The notes under the pieces were generated by a model. It worked only from the letters and a program-made list of their open reading frames with translations, was not told the DNA's origin and ran no database searches. A stretch of 64,000 nt of DNA. Origin: an uncultured Flavobacteriales bacterium (GTDB lineage Bacteria > Bacteroidota > Bacteroidia > Flavobacteriales_G > Salibacteraceae). The DNA lies in contig CALCCE010000011.1 in the NCBI GenBank assembly GCA_937899835.1, forward strand, positions 53,511 to 117,510, given 5' to 3'. The position numbers and the translations under genes are program-made. Below, in pieces: positions 25,919 through 36,600 of the stretch (its first letter is position 1; each line of letters starts with the position of its first letter).

Positions 25919-26860
25919 TCATTGGCCCAAACGGCGGCCGGTCATGGAAATAAATAGATCGTCGAGGGTCATCTTTCTACACTCCAGGGAAGTAAAATGA
26001 TAACCCTGGCGTTTAACCGATTCAAGTAACTCTGGCAGATAAGTAACAATATCGTTGACCAAGAGGTGGGCGCTCATGCCATCTTCCTTCCAAAGTATTT
26101 TTTCATGGTCGCCCAATGGAGGAATCTCCAAGTGGTTGCCTGGCGCATTGAGGCCAAAATCGATCACTTCTCCCAGGTTGTTTTCAGAGAGTAATTTCTG
26201 CAAGGTTCCTTTGGCCAGCACTTTCCCCTGATCGAGAATCACGATGCGATCGCACAAATAATCCGCTTCCTCCATGTAATGCGTGGTAAGGATCATGGTG
26301 GTTTGATAAGCGGTTTTGAGGTGAGCGAGGATTTCCCAGAGCTCTCGTCGGGCAGTAGGGTCGAGGCCGGTGGTTGGTTCGTCCAACAGCAGAACTTCGG
26401 GTTGGTTGAGCAGTGAGATGCCCAATGCCAGCCGCTGGCGCTGGCCTCCGCTGAGGTTCACCACAAAAGCTTTGGCCTTTTCTTTTAGCCGAACGAGTTC
26501 CAACACCTCCCTCACCCGAGATTTGGGCAGTTTGTAAAAGCTGGAAAACAGGTGGAGGGTTTCCCGCACCGAAAGCTTGTCGATGAAACGGGTCTCTTGT
26601 AAGGAAAGGCCAATGACGCGGTGTAGCTGGTCTTGGTGTTGCTTCCAATTCAACCCTTTGACCTTTATATCGCCAGCATCGGGTTGTTGTATGCCCTCAA
26701 TCATTTCCACCAAGGTGGTTTTACCGGCTCCGTTGGGGCCCAAAAGGGCTACGTATTCACCCTTTTGGATGGCAAGGTCAACGCCTTGAACGGCATGGAC
26801 ATCTTTGAAGCTTTTGTGCACCTGATGCACTTCGATGATGGGAGTGGAGGTCGAATTCAT
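25919..26860 (-). CDS. ABC transporter ATP-binding protein
   Basis: A 313-residue ATPase with Walker A GPNGAGKT (41-48), signature LSGGQ (136-140), Walker B VLLLDEP (156-162) and the switch His in TTHYMEE. A C-terminal extension of about 90 residues is typical of DrrA/CcmA-type exporters. I chose the ATG at 26860 because a TACCTTTG -7 box sits only 8 bp upstream, so an earlier start would lie in the promoter. It pairs with the ABC-2 permease gene immediately downstream. Confidence 0.93.
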   Translation of the reverse strand: MNSTSTPIIEVHQVHKSFKDVHAVQGVDLAIQKGEYVALLGPNGAGKTTLVEMIEGIQQPDAGDIKVKGLNWKQHQDQLHRVIGLSLQETRFIDKLSVRETLHLFSSFYKLPKSRVREVLELVRLKEKAKAFVVNLSGGQRQRLALGISLLNQPEVLLLDEPTTGLDPTARRELWEILAHLKTAYQTTMILTTHYMEEADYLCDRIVILDQGKVLAKGTLQKLLSENNLGEVIDFGLNAPGNHLEIPPLGDHEKILWKEDGMSAHLLVNDIVTYLPELLESVKRQGYHFTSLECRKMTLDDLFISMTGRRLGQ

Positions 26861-26868
26861 TCGGCTGC

Positions 26869-26898
26869 CAAAGGTACAAATCCACCCCTTGGCGTCAA
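26869..26898 (-). promoter_or_regulatory. promoter of the ABC exporter operon
   Basis: On the minus strand a TTG (-33) is followed after 19 bases by TACCTTTG (-7, 26869-26876). Transcription would start about 7 bases later, almost at the ATG at 26860, suggesting a leaderless or nearly leaderless message. Confidence 0.5.
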
Positions 26899-26963
26899 GT
26901 AGCACCTTCAATTTACCCTCGGCTCACTGATCAAAATGGCTACATTTGGGCAAAATCAATGCA

Positions 26964-28481
26964 ATGAAACTACGCGCTCTCCTTTTCGCTTTGTTGATGG
27001 GGCTTTTCGCCCTTAGTGAAGTACAAGCCCAGGCCCCTAAAAAATTGGCCGATCTCGATGCCTATTTAGAAGCCGCTCGGAAAAGCTATGAACTCCCTGG
27101 CCTGGCCATTGGCATTGTGAAAGACGGGAAGATGGTTTACCAAAAAGGCTTTGGGGTAAGGGACATCTCCACCAATGAAAAGGTAGATGTCCAAACGGTT
27201 TTTGCCATTGCATCTCTCTCGAAAGCATTTACTGCGGCAAGTGTCGGGCTGATGGTGGACGAGGGTAAGCTCTCATGGGACGACCGGGTAAAGGACCATT
27301 TGCCTGAACTGCAATTACACGATCCCTACATCACCAGCCAATTGACGGTGCGCGATTTGCTCTGTCACCGCAGTGGCCTACGCACCTTTGACGGTGATTT
27401 GCTTTGGTATGGAACCGATTATTCGAGGGATGAAATTTTGCAGCGCATTCGCCAACTGCCAGTTCAATACGATTTTCGGGCGCGGTTTGGCTACCAAAAC
27501 ATCATGTTTATCGGGGCGGGCGAATTGGTGCCCCGCATAACGGGCTCCAGTTGGGACGACTATGTGAAACAGCGCATTTTTCAACCTTTGGGAATGACCA
27601 ACAGCTATACCAGTATCCGGCAATTTCCCGACGACATCAACCTGGCCATGCCACACGTGAAAGGAGAAAAAGACCGCTTACTGAATTACGATAACTCGGG
27701 AGGTGCTGCTACCATTAACTCCTGTGTAGCCGATTTGAGTAAATGGATGCAAATGTGGCTGGATCAAGATAAAGAAGGCGGAACTGCTCTTTTGAAATCA
27801 GAGACGATCAATACCATCTTTTCCAACCACACGAATCTTAGGGTTAGGGCTTTTGATCAAGAAAACGGCACTCATTTTAAAGGCTATGGCCTGGGTTGGT
27901 TCCTCATGGATTATCAAGGCGTGAAGGTGGTGCACCACGGTGGTGGTTTGCCGGGTTATATTTCGAAACTGGCCTTGGTGCCAGAGCAAAACCTGGGCAT
28001 AATTGTGTTGACCAATGGAGAAACCAGCCTACCGAGTGCACTCATGTATCAGATCATTGACCTGATGAACGATCGAAGCGATCGGGATTGGGCTCAGGAA
28101 TTTTTAGCCTATAAAACACAAGACGAACAACAGAAGGAAGAGGATCAAAAAGAACGGGAGAACTCAAGAGTCAAAGGGACCAGGGCCAGCGTTGCTACCT
28201 CCGCTTTGGTGGGTACCTACCGTGACGAAATGTATGGCGATGCTACGGTTAAACTGCAAGATGGAAAGCTCTATTTCGTGATGGAACCTGCAAAGACGCT
28301 TTTTCAAGGAGCGCTGAACCACTGGCATTATGATACGTATGAAATTCGACTAAAAGACCGATTTTTACCTCCAGGTTATATCACCTTTGAATTTGATTCG
28401 AAAGGAGCGGTAAAGGGCTTCACCATTGACCTTCCCAATCCCGATTTTCACTTTTATAACCTCCATTTCTTAAAAAACTAA
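26964..28481 (+). CDS. secreted serine hydrolase (beta-lactamase class C/esterase family)
   Basis: A 505-residue protein with a signal peptide (cleavage near VQAQA, residue 23), a penicillin-binding/class C-type catalytic domain and a C-terminal DUF3471-like beta domain from about residue 400. The catalytic S-x-x-K is Ser84-Lys87 (SLSK); the Y-x-N motif is YQN in RFGYQN; the third motif is HHGG in VVHHGGGLPG. Natural substrates are unknown; relatives are esterases, D-aminopeptidases or peptidoglycan-related enzymes. It is divergent from the ABC exporter operon. Confidence 0.9.
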   Translation: MKLRALLFALLMGLFALSEVQAQAPKKLADLDAYLEAARKSYELPGLAIGIVKDGKMVYQKGFGVRDISTNEKVDVQTVFAIASLSKAFTAASVGLMVDEGKLSWDDRVKDHLPELQLHDPYITSQLTVRDLLCHRSGLRTFDGDLLWYGTDYSRDEILQRIRQLPVQYDFRARFGYQNIMFIGAGELVPRITGSSWDDYVKQRIFQPLGMTNSYTSIRQFPDDINLAMPHVKGEKDRLLNYDNSGGAATINSCVADLSKWMQMWLDQDKEGGTALLKSETINTIFSNHTNLRVRAFDQENGTHFKGYGLGWFLMDYQGVKVVHHGGGLPGYISKLALVPEQNLGIIVLTNGETSLPSALMYQIIDLMNDRSDRDWAQEFLAYKTQDEQQKEEDQKERENSRVKGTRASVATSALVGTYRDEMYGDATVKLQDGKLYFVMEPAKTLFQGALNHWHYDTYEIRLKDRFLPPGYITFEFDSKGAVKGFTIDLPNPDFHFYNLHFLKN

Positions 28482-28589
28482 GCTTGGTTTAAACCTCAGG
28501 AAGCGGAAACCATTAACTTTAAGCCGATCGCCTCTTTCTTGGGAACCCAACGTTGCGTTTTTTTGATTTAGAGAACTAAACCTGTTAAC

Positions 28590-28603
28590 GCCCGTATACG
28601 GGC
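28590..28603. promoter_or_regulatory. 14-bp palindrome upstream of the PKD-sensor operon
   Basis: GCCCGTATACGGGC is a perfect palindrome 27 bp upstream of the PKD gene start. It may be an operator, or the stem of a short terminator after the serine hydrolase gene, although no T-run follows. Confidence 0.4.
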
Positions 28604-28630
28604 TATCACAATTCAAAACGGTTATTAGGT

Positions 28631-29434
28631 TTGAACCTCAACCGCGTATTTATTCTTGCCTGTTTACTGTTTGCCCTTCCGGAAATCTCGGTAGCGCAAA
28701 TGGAGGATTCAACGGCTGTAGACAGCACTTCTGTAGATTCGGTAACACCAGCTCCGGTGGTAGACGAGTTCGAGAAATACCGCATTCTTGTTCGTGATCT
28801 GGACACGACCGATGCAACCACGTATTTTCTCAACGCTCCTCCACGCAAAGGACCACTTCAACCCGATGTTTTTTATTGTTATACCCTCGATGCTTCCGAG
28901 TCGGTAGATTCTATGCGCCAAGACCTCGTCTATGAATGGGATCTGGGAGGCAAAGAACGCGTTGTGGGTACCGTTGCCACGGCCTGTTTCACCTCTCCGG
29001 GGTATCATAAAATTTGGCTTAGCGTTCGCGACACCGTTACCGGAACGATAGATGTGAAGGTACACCCTGAAGAGTTGTATATAGAACCGAACTTGTACTT
29101 TAAGGTTAGGGGATTGCACCGCATGGGGACCACCTTGGTTTTTGACGGCAGTCATTACCTCAGTGGAGGTACCAGCAAATCATTTGCCTGGAACCATAAA
29201 GACGAGTATGCATTGCTCGAAGCGAACGAAAACGAAAATTTGATCACCAGCCGCACCCGAACTTTAATTTGGGACTTTGGTGATGGAACCCTACGTGTGG
29301 GCTCTAAAGTGCCACATGTTTTCCGGGAAACCGGCACCTATCGCATCACCCTCACGGTGGTGCAGGAAGGCAACTTTGGACTGGAAGTCGTTCAGTCTTG
29401 CTATCAGGAAATGGTAATAGGCTACAACCGATGA
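28631..29434 (+). CDS. secreted protein with PKD-type domains
   Basis: A 267-residue protein with a signal peptide (cleavage near VAQM, residue 23), an acidic Ser/Asp-rich spacer and two PKD-like Ig folds. The second shows the canonical WDFGDGT ... VFRETGTYRITLTVV pattern; the first is degenerate (YEWDLGG ... SPGYHKIWLSVRD). PKD domains mediate surface binding or protein contacts. The start codon is TTG. The next gene overlaps it by 4 bp, and the two sensor genes follow, so it may feed those sensors. Confidence 0.75.
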   Translation: MNLNRVFILACLLFALPEISVAQMEDSTAVDSTSVDSVTPAPVVDEFEKYRILVRDLDTTDATTYFLNAPPRKGPLQPDVFYCYTLDASESVDSMRQDLVYEWDLGGKERVVGTVATACFTSPGYHKIWLSVRDTVTGTIDVKVHPEELYIEPNLYFKVRGLHRMGTTLVFDGSHYLSGGTSKSFAWNHKDEYALLEANENENLITSRTRTLIWDFGDGTLRVGSKVPHVFRETGTYRITLTVVQEGNFGLEVVQSCYQEMVIGYNR

Positions 29435-30414
29435 AATTTACCTTGCGTCCATATTTAAGTCCGCTCCTCGCCCTTTGTGTGGCATTGGTCTCGATTGAAT
29501 CTCTGTGGGGTCAGATGGTACCCTCTCGCGGAGAAAACATCGAATACCTGGTGACCTTTGGCAACCAGGCTCCCAAAGGCTGGGGAGATGATGACTATAC
29601 CCAAGTCTTTTTCTTTTTGGTTCCCAAAAACGTGCGCGAAGCGGTTTATATCCGGGTTTATGACCCCGATGTAGGCGGAGATATTGACCAGCAAAATCAG
29701 GGATGGAATACCCGCATGAAATACAGCGTTTATGGAGGCCGTGGTACGCATTCCGACCCTGATGCACGCAAAGTTGACCCGGTAGGCAACTACCGTAGCG
29801 GAATTTTGCTGGATAGCAAAACCTTTGGTTCGGAGCCAGACTACAACAAAAAATGGTACACGTTCGGACCTTTCAATCCTACAGAAGGAGAATTAGATAA
29901 TTCCTTGGGAGGTTACATTTTCAAGCTGATCATCCAAGGCACTTCGGGCAACGATGGCAACTTGTATAAACTCTTTCTCAGTACGGATATGGAGGAAAAT
30001 CGGAGGGTAGAAGGGGGCAATGGATTTACCTATGAATATTCTTTCCGGCTTTCAAAAACGGGTGTAGCTGCCCAGTTGTATCCCTATATAGATCAAGAAG
30101 TTATTGCACTGAAACAAAACAACTTTGATTTTGATAACGACGGCTACATCAAGTTGTATTCGGTGAATAAAAACGGCCACTTGATGACCACTTCCAACGA
30201 CAATCAATGGACCCAAAGCTCCCACAAAGTTTCGCCTGGAGAACGAGGCAAATCCATGAACATTCAGATTATTAAAACCAAAAATTTTGATAATGACATG
30301 GTGCTCTACGTCACCAATCAGTACGATCAGCCTGTGCCCTTCTTCGCTGTGCCCATCGGAGGGCGTCCCCATTACAACTACGGCCGTACGAAAATCACTC
30401 CTAATCCACGTTAA
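29431..30414 (+). CDS. unknown secreted protein in the sensor operon
   Basis: A 327-residue protein with a signal peptide (cleavage near LWGQ, residue 28) and a beta-rich body containing the FDFDNDGYIKLYSV and FDNDMVLYVTNQ segments. I recognise no family or catalytic motif. The ATG overlaps the PKD gene stop (ATGA), and the SpoIIE-type sensor gene begins 10 bp downstream. Translational coupling to the PKD gene suggests that the two proteins act together in the periplasm or at the surface. Confidence 0.7.
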   Translation: MKFTLRPYLSPLLALCVALVSIESLWGQMVPSRGENIEYLVTFGNQAPKGWGDDDYTQVFFFLVPKNVREAVYIRVYDPDVGGDIDQQNQGWNTRMKYSVYGGRGTHSDPDARKVDPVGNYRSGILLDSKTFGSEPDYNKKWYTFGPFNPTEGELDNSLGGYIFKLIIQGTSGNDGNLYKLFLSTDMEENRRVEGGNGFTYEYSFRLSKTGVAAQLYPYIDQEVIALKQNNFDFDNDGYIKLYSVNKNGHLMTTSNDNQWTQSSHKVSPGERGKSMNIQIIKTKNFDNDMVLYVTNQYDQPVPFFAVPIGGRPHYNYGRTKITPNPR

Positions 30415-30423
30415 GTTCAGTTA

Positions 30424-33400
30424 ATGATTCGCATCCGCCTTTTTTGGCTGCTTCTTATCATTGGCTTTGCACATGGAGCCCTTGGCAACGGGTTCAACTT
30501 TTACCGTTACAGCCTGGAGGAAGGGCTTCCTCAAAATTACGTTTACACCCTCGTTCAAGACTCCAACAGTTACCTTTGGATAGGCACTGGAGAAGGTTTA
30601 GCGAGATTCGACGGCTCTCGCATTGAACTGTTTACCAAAGACGATGGCCTTGCCGACAATTTTGTGACGGCTTCTTACCGCGACTCGCGGGGAAGGGTAT
30701 GGTTTGGGCACTTCGATGGGACCATCAGTTGTGAAGAAGGCGGCTCGTTTGTAACGTTTCGGGTAGACTCGATTCCCTTGAGTCGCATCAACGTTATTTA
30801 CGAAGATCGGGATCAACGGCTTTGGTTTGTGACGCAAAATTCTGGTTTGATTTGCTTTCACCAGGAGTCGAGACAAATGGAGTTGCTATACGACGGCCTG
30901 CAAGACTACCTGATTTATGGGATGGTGCAACACCCTAAGGGGCACTTCCTGCTGGCTACCAATGAAGGGCTGGTCAAGATGAATGACCCGGTACAATCTT
31001 CCCTGGAAATTTCCGAACCACTTTCTGATTTTCCGACCGTAAAAATCAAGCAGTTGCGGGAAAAGGCCGACCGGTCTGGCTTTTATATAGGCACCGAGTT
31101 TTTTGGCTTTTTCAGTTGCTCTTATTCCTCGAATTCTGCGGGCATCACTAAAGACCTCAATGTCAAAATGGAAAACCGTTTGAGCTCCAACACGGTGGAA
31201 ACCATTTTTGAAGATCGCGATGGACTGATCTGGATTGGAACCGACAACGGAAGGTTGCATTTACTAAACCCGTCGAGCTATGAGGGAGTGGTGCAACATA
31301 TTGATGTAAGTATGCTGGAAGGAAAACCGATCCGTACCGTTTTTCAAGACCGCGAAAACAACATGTGGCTGGGTACTTACGGTGGTGGGTTATACCTGTT
31401 AAAAGACAAGCTTTTTAGCATTTATTCCGAGTGGCAAGGGCTCCCTTCCAACAATGTGCTTTCTATACTGATCGGTAAAAAGGGAAACTACTGGATTGGG
31501 ACAGAAGGAGGCTTAACCATAATGGATTTTACGGAGAATGCCACCACGACCTTGACAACGGCAGATGGATTGCCTGGTAATGAAGTCACCGCCTTATTTG
31601 AAGATCAGAATGGAACCATTTGGGGTGGAACTGCCCGCAATGGTTTGTTTATGGTGCAGCTCTTAGATGGGGAACCCCGCATTTCGTTTCCTCCCGATGC
31701 TTTGACTTACGAAAGCATCAACAGCATTGCCCAAGACCAGCAAGGGCAAGTAATCGTTGGCACCGTGAGCAGTGGATTGTATCTATTGCGGCCAGATGTG
31801 CGGAAAGTGGAAAACTTTACCCTTACCAACGGCTTGAGCCACAACGATGTGCGACAAGTATTTGTGGACTCGAAAGACCGTCTTTGGCTAGCAACCCACG
31901 GGGGCCCCATTAACATGTATGCCAACCGCGAGATACACTATTTTGGTGTTGAATCGGAGGTAGAAGGCTTCAATTTCAATGCCTTCGCCGAGGATCTAAA
32001 AGGGAACGTTTGGGTGGGCTCCTACGGTAGTGGGGTATACTGCTACGATGGTGACAAGTTCAAGCTATTTGACCGTAGTTCTGGATTACTCTCTGATTAT
32101 GTCTATTCAATCTCCTGCGATACCAAAGGCAATGTTTGGGTCGGCACCAAGCTTGGACTCAGCAAAATTGAAGCTTTAACCGAGAAAGTGGTCAATTATC
32201 CAGCGGCAGAACATTTCGAGTCGGCGGAAATCAATCTCAATGCCGCTTCTGCCGATCCTAATGGCGATTTGTGGTTTGGCTCCAATCAAGGTGTAGTGCG
32301 ATTCCTGAGCAACAGCCAGGAATTCAATACCGTTCCTCCTAAAATTAATATCTCGAGCTTCCGAATCAATGGAGAGGAGCATCCCATCTCCGGAGTAAAA
32401 GAGCTGCCTTACGGCAACTATACCATTGATTTAGACTATGTAGCCATCAGCCTTACCAATCCTGAAAAGGTGGTTTACCAATACCAATTGGAAGGATACG
32501 AAAACGAGTGGTCCAACATTACTTTTGAACGTGGAGTGCGCTACTCCAGTTTGGAAGACGGCACCTATACTTTTAAGCTTCGGGCGGCCAACGCCGATGG
32601 CATTTTTACACCTAAACCCACCGTGCTGCGGTTCAATATTGCTGTACCCTTATGGCAAACCTGGTGGTTTCGAATATTTGCGATAGTTGTATTTGGGGGC
32701 ATACTCTACGGTTTTATTCAAATTCGAATCAGCATCTACAAGAGGCGCCAGGCTGAACTGCAACATTTGGTAAATGAGCGCACCAGCGAATTGCAACGTG
32801 AGAAAGAGAAAGTTGAAAATCAGAATACTATCATTAGCAGTTATTATCAAGACATTACTTCGAGTATTAGTTACGCTAAACGCATCCAGGATTCGGTCAT
32901 TCCTCCGCAACGAATTTTAGAACAGGCACTCCCCGAACAGAGCTTTATGTTGTGGAAACCCCGCGATATTGTGAGTGGTGATTTCCCCTGGTTCAACCAT
33001 TCAGAGGATCAAACCCTGGTGGTGGCCGCCGATTGCACCGGACACGGTGTTCCGGGAGCCTTTATGAGCCTGATTGGTCACAATGGACTCTTACAGGCGG
33101 TACGCCAACAGCACCTTACTTCGCCAGGCGCTATTCTCGACTCGCTCAACCACTCTGTTACCCATACTTTGCTTTCTGAAGAAAACGGTCAGCAAATGCG
33201 GGATGGCATGGACCTGGCCATGTGTGCCATTCGACGAGAGGAAAAGGTATTGGAATTTGCAGGAGCCAATAATCCGCTGTACATTCTGCGCAGAAATTTG
33301 GCTTCATCTGAATTGGGTTCACATCCGAACATCAAGTGTTTCGAAGAACACCTCGGAGAAATAAAAGGAGACAAACGCCCCATCGGGAACTATCCTGGTG

Positions 33401-33660
33401 AAACACAAACTTCGTTTACGAATCACGTTATTCCCTTTCAGCCGGGAGACAGGTTTTACATTTTTTCTGACGGATATGCCGACCAGTTTGGTGGACCAAA
33501 AGGGAAAAAGTTTATGTACAAACAATTCAAGCGTCTGTTGATCTCTATTTTCGAGCTTCCCATGGCCGAACAGCGTAAAATTCTCAACCAAACCATCATG
33601 GATTGGCAAGGGCAACAAGAGCAAGTAGACGACATTTTGATTATTGGTTTCGCACCCTGA
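30424..33660 (+). CDS. propeller sensor with SpoIIE-type (PP2C) serine phosphatase output
   Basis: A 1078-residue inner-membrane sensor. It has a signal/first helix at 1-22, about 14 two-component-regulator-propeller repeats (DxxGxLWIGTxxGL pattern, 25-620), a Y_Y_Y domain (about 640-735), a transmembrane helix near 745-765, a coiled coil, and a SpoIIE/RsbU phosphatase domain. The last carries DIVSGDFPWF, VAADCTGHGVPGAFMSLIG and IFSDGYADQFGG, with Asp residues positioned for metal binding. Such proteins dephosphorylate STAS anti-anti-sigma factors; no STAS gene is adjacent. It is the third gene of a four-gene operon. Confidence 0.9.
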   Translation: MIRIRLFWLLLIIGFAHGALGNGFNFYRYSLEEGLPQNYVYTLVQDSNSYLWIGTGEGLARFDGSRIELFTKDDGLADNFVTASYRDSRGRVWFGHFDGTISCEEGGSFVTFRVDSIPLSRINVIYEDRDQRLWFVTQNSGLICFHQESRQMELLYDGLQDYLIYGMVQHPKGHFLLATNEGLVKMNDPVQSSLEISEPLSDFPTVKIKQLREKADRSGFYIGTEFFGFFSCSYSSNSAGITKDLNVKMENRLSSNTVETIFEDRDGLIWIGTDNGRLHLLNPSSYEGVVQHIDVSMLEGKPIRTVFQDRENNMWLGTYGGGLYLLKDKLFSIYSEWQGLPSNNVLSILIGKKGNYWIGTEGGLTIMDFTENATTTLTTADGLPGNEVTALFEDQNGTIWGGTARNGLFMVQLLDGEPRISFPPDALTYESINSIAQDQQGQVIVGTVSSGLYLLRPDVRKVENFTLTNGLSHNDVRQVFVDSKDRLWLATHGGPINMYANREIHYFGVESEVEGFNFNAFAEDLKGNVWVGSYGSGVYCYDGDKFKLFDRSSGLLSDYVYSISCDTKGNVWVGTKLGLSKIEALTEKVVNYPAAEHFESAEINLNAASADPNGDLWFGSNQGVVRFLSNSQEFNTVPPKINISSFRINGEEHPISGVKELPYGNYTIDLDYVAISLTNPEKVVYQYQLEGYENEWSNITFERGVRYSSLEDGTYTFKLRAANADGIFTPKPTVLRFNIAVPLWQTWWFRIFAIVVFGGILYGFIQIRISIYKRRQAELQHLVNERTSELQREKEKVENQNTIISSYYQDITSSISYAKRIQDSVIPPQRILEQALPEQSFMLWKPRDIVSGDFPWFNHSEDQTLVVAADCTGHGVPGAFMSLIGHNGLLQAVRQQHLTSPGAILDSLNHSVTHTLLSEENGQQMRDGMDLAMCAIRREEKVLEFAGANNPLYILRRNLASSELGSHPNIKCFEEHLGEIKGDKRPIGNYPGETQTSFTNHVIPFQPGDRFYIFSDGYADQFGGPKGKKFMYKQFKRLLISIFELPMAEQRKILNQTIMDWQGQQEQVDDILIIGFAP

Positions 33661-33678
33661 AGTTTATAAACAAAGCCT

Positions 33679-36600
33679 ATGTTCCCAGTGAACCCTTTCC
33701 ATAGGGTGATCCTTTTGAGTGCTTTTGTTACCGGATGGATGCTTCTGCCACTATTCCTCTCGGGGCAACGCTACAATTTCAATCATTTTGGCATTCGCGA
33801 AGGCCTGCCTCAAAGTTTTGTTTACACCCTCGATCAAGATTCTTTGGGCTATTTATGGATTGGCACCGGAGAGGGTTTGGCACGCTACAACGGACTGAAT
33901 TTTAAGGTTTATACTACTCAAAACGGGCTGGCCGATAACTTCATTTCTGCCTCTTGTTACGACCGGAGCGGCCGACTTTGGGTAGGGCACTATCAAGGTG
34001 GCCTGAGCCGGCAATCGAACGGGGGCTTTGAGACCGTTCTCCGCGGCCAAAACAGTAGTCGAATCAATGCTGTGCTACAAGATAAAGAGGGCCGCATCAT
34101 TGTAGCTACTCAACATCACGGTCTATTTCTGTTGCATTCGGATGCTAAAGATTCTTCCGACGTGCAGGCCTTGGAAGCTCCTTGGTTGCAAGAGCAGCAG
34201 GTATACACAATGGCGTTTGATCTGGACCAAAAAACACTGCTTATCGGTACCGACAGCGGTCTGAAAAGGGGTCAAATTGAAGGCAATCGGCTCCGTTTTA
34301 CTTCCGAAGTTCCCGATTTGAAGGGCCAATTGGTCAATAGCATAACGGTGTTGGAGCTTGGCTGGGTTGCCGGCACACGACAAAAGGGTTTGGTCTGCTC
34401 CAGAGTAAGTTTTGGCAATCACCCTTACCTGTTTTTGAACCGTGAGAACGGATTTCCGGAACGCATCAATTTTGTAAAGAAGTCCAGCGATACCGAAGTA
34501 TGGGTAGGTGCTGCCGATGGCCTGTATCAATGCGATTACGACCTGGGAAAGGGCCTGATCATCCGCAATTATTTTGGCCGTGAAAACGGATTGAAGGATT
34601 TAAACATCCGGGCTTTTCTGGCCGACCGGGAGGGAAATTTTTGGCTGGGTACTTTCGGCGGTGGATTGGTGAAGTTTCACAACGATTATTTCAATCTGGT
34701 GGAGGGTAGAAACAGCCTTTCGAGCCCCGATATCCATTCCATTTACCTGGATAATGATCAGCGGCTACTACTTGGCACCGAGATGGGACTATCCATCCTT
34801 CAATTGCCCGACAGTGGCATGAACAGCAATAGCATTCAGCAATTGGCCATCAAAAACCTGGGCAGTGAAATGGAGGTTTCCAGCCTCTGTCGCGACCGCA
34901 ACGGTACTTTGTGGGTAGGAAGCGCTGGCAATGGTTTGTTTTACTACGACAGGACTTCAGACCGGCTCATGCCACACCGCCTGAACGGTGACTTGAGCGA
35001 CCGAAACATCAACCATCTTTCCATCGATCCAAATGGCTTCTTATGGGTTGCTACCGCTTTAGAAGGGGTATTTCGATTTGATGTGAATTCAGAAGATGTG
35101 GTTCATTACTCCACCCGGAACGGGCTGCCGCACAACGAAATCTTTTCAGTCTTTCACGATCGTTTTGGCAACACGTGGTTCATTACTCAAGGCACTGCGC
35201 TCGCAAAACTTTGGCAGGGTGAGTTTATGTATTACTCACGCAAAGAAGGCCTGCTTTTTCTCGATTTTAACTGCATGTATCAAGACATGGCCGGCAACTA
35301 TTGGCTGGGCACCAACGGGAATGGAATCTATCGATTTGATGGGCGAGCGTTCGAGAATTTTACCACTGAAGACGGGTTGCGCAGCAACTACTGCTACGCC
35401 ATTGTAGAAAGTCAAGATAGTGTGCTCTGGTTTGTGTCTCAAGACGGTATTTCAAGGTTGGCCCCCGAAAGCAGGGATTTTAGCGACTACAGCGATTTCA
35501 ATCAAAATTTCGACCTCAAGTTCAATACCAATGCAGCACTGGCGGATGCACAGGGCAATCTCTTCTTTGGAACCGAAAATGGATTGGTATCGTTTAGGCC
35601 AGCTTTCGGCGAAGCCAAAGAAAGCATTCAATGCCAACTGACCGCACTGACCGTTCAGGATTCGGTGTATCCACTGCAGCAAAACTTTTCCCTGGATTAC
35701 AGCCAATACCGAATCAAGTTCGATTTTGAAGGGGTGTGCCTCAACCATCCTAACTCGGTACGCTACCAATACCGCCTCAAGGGCTACGACAAAGACTGGA
35801 ATCAGGTATCCAACGAAAAGTTTGCCTACTACACAGGCATCGATGACGGCAACTACGTTTTTGAAGTGCGGGCGGCTCTCCCTGGAAACGAATTTACTAC
35901 CCCATCCAGCTCCTTTGCCTTCTCCATCAAAACGCCTTTCTGGAAAACCGGGTGGTTCTTTTTGATCAGTGGCCTGCTGGGAATAGGGCTTATCGGAGGT
36001 GCCATTCGCCTGCGTACCGTTCAGTTGCAACAGGAGAAACGCCGGTTGGAAGGCATGGTAGAAGAGAGAACGCAGGAGATTCAAAAACAGACTGAAGAGT
36101 TGGAACAATTCACCTATGCGGTGTCGCACGATTTGAAAAACCCGGTCATCAACATTTCGGGTCTGTTGGCGGTTTTGCGCGAATCTCAGCCTCCCGAATC
36201 AGAAGAGTCGACCGAACTATTTGATATGCTGGTGGATACCTCCAATCATTTGAGCAGCAACTTGCAGAAGCTCATGGATGTAATCAAGGCCAAGAAAACC
36301 GATATTTCCGGCAAAGAAGAAGTGGAATTTGAGACGGTTTTTCGGGAGCTCAATTCCAACATTTATACACTCATTAGTTCTGCCGGAGCGCGCATTGTCA
36401 CCCGTTTTGAAGTAAACTCCTTTTACTTTTCGCACGAACATTTGTACGGTTTCCTCTACAACCTCATCACCAATGCCATCAAATACCGTCATCCTGATCG
36501 GCAACCGGAAATACGGGTCAGGACTTTTCGAGAAGACAATTTTGTTGGGATTTCAGTAGGCGATAATGGCTTGGGCATCAACCTGGAGAAAGACCGTGAA

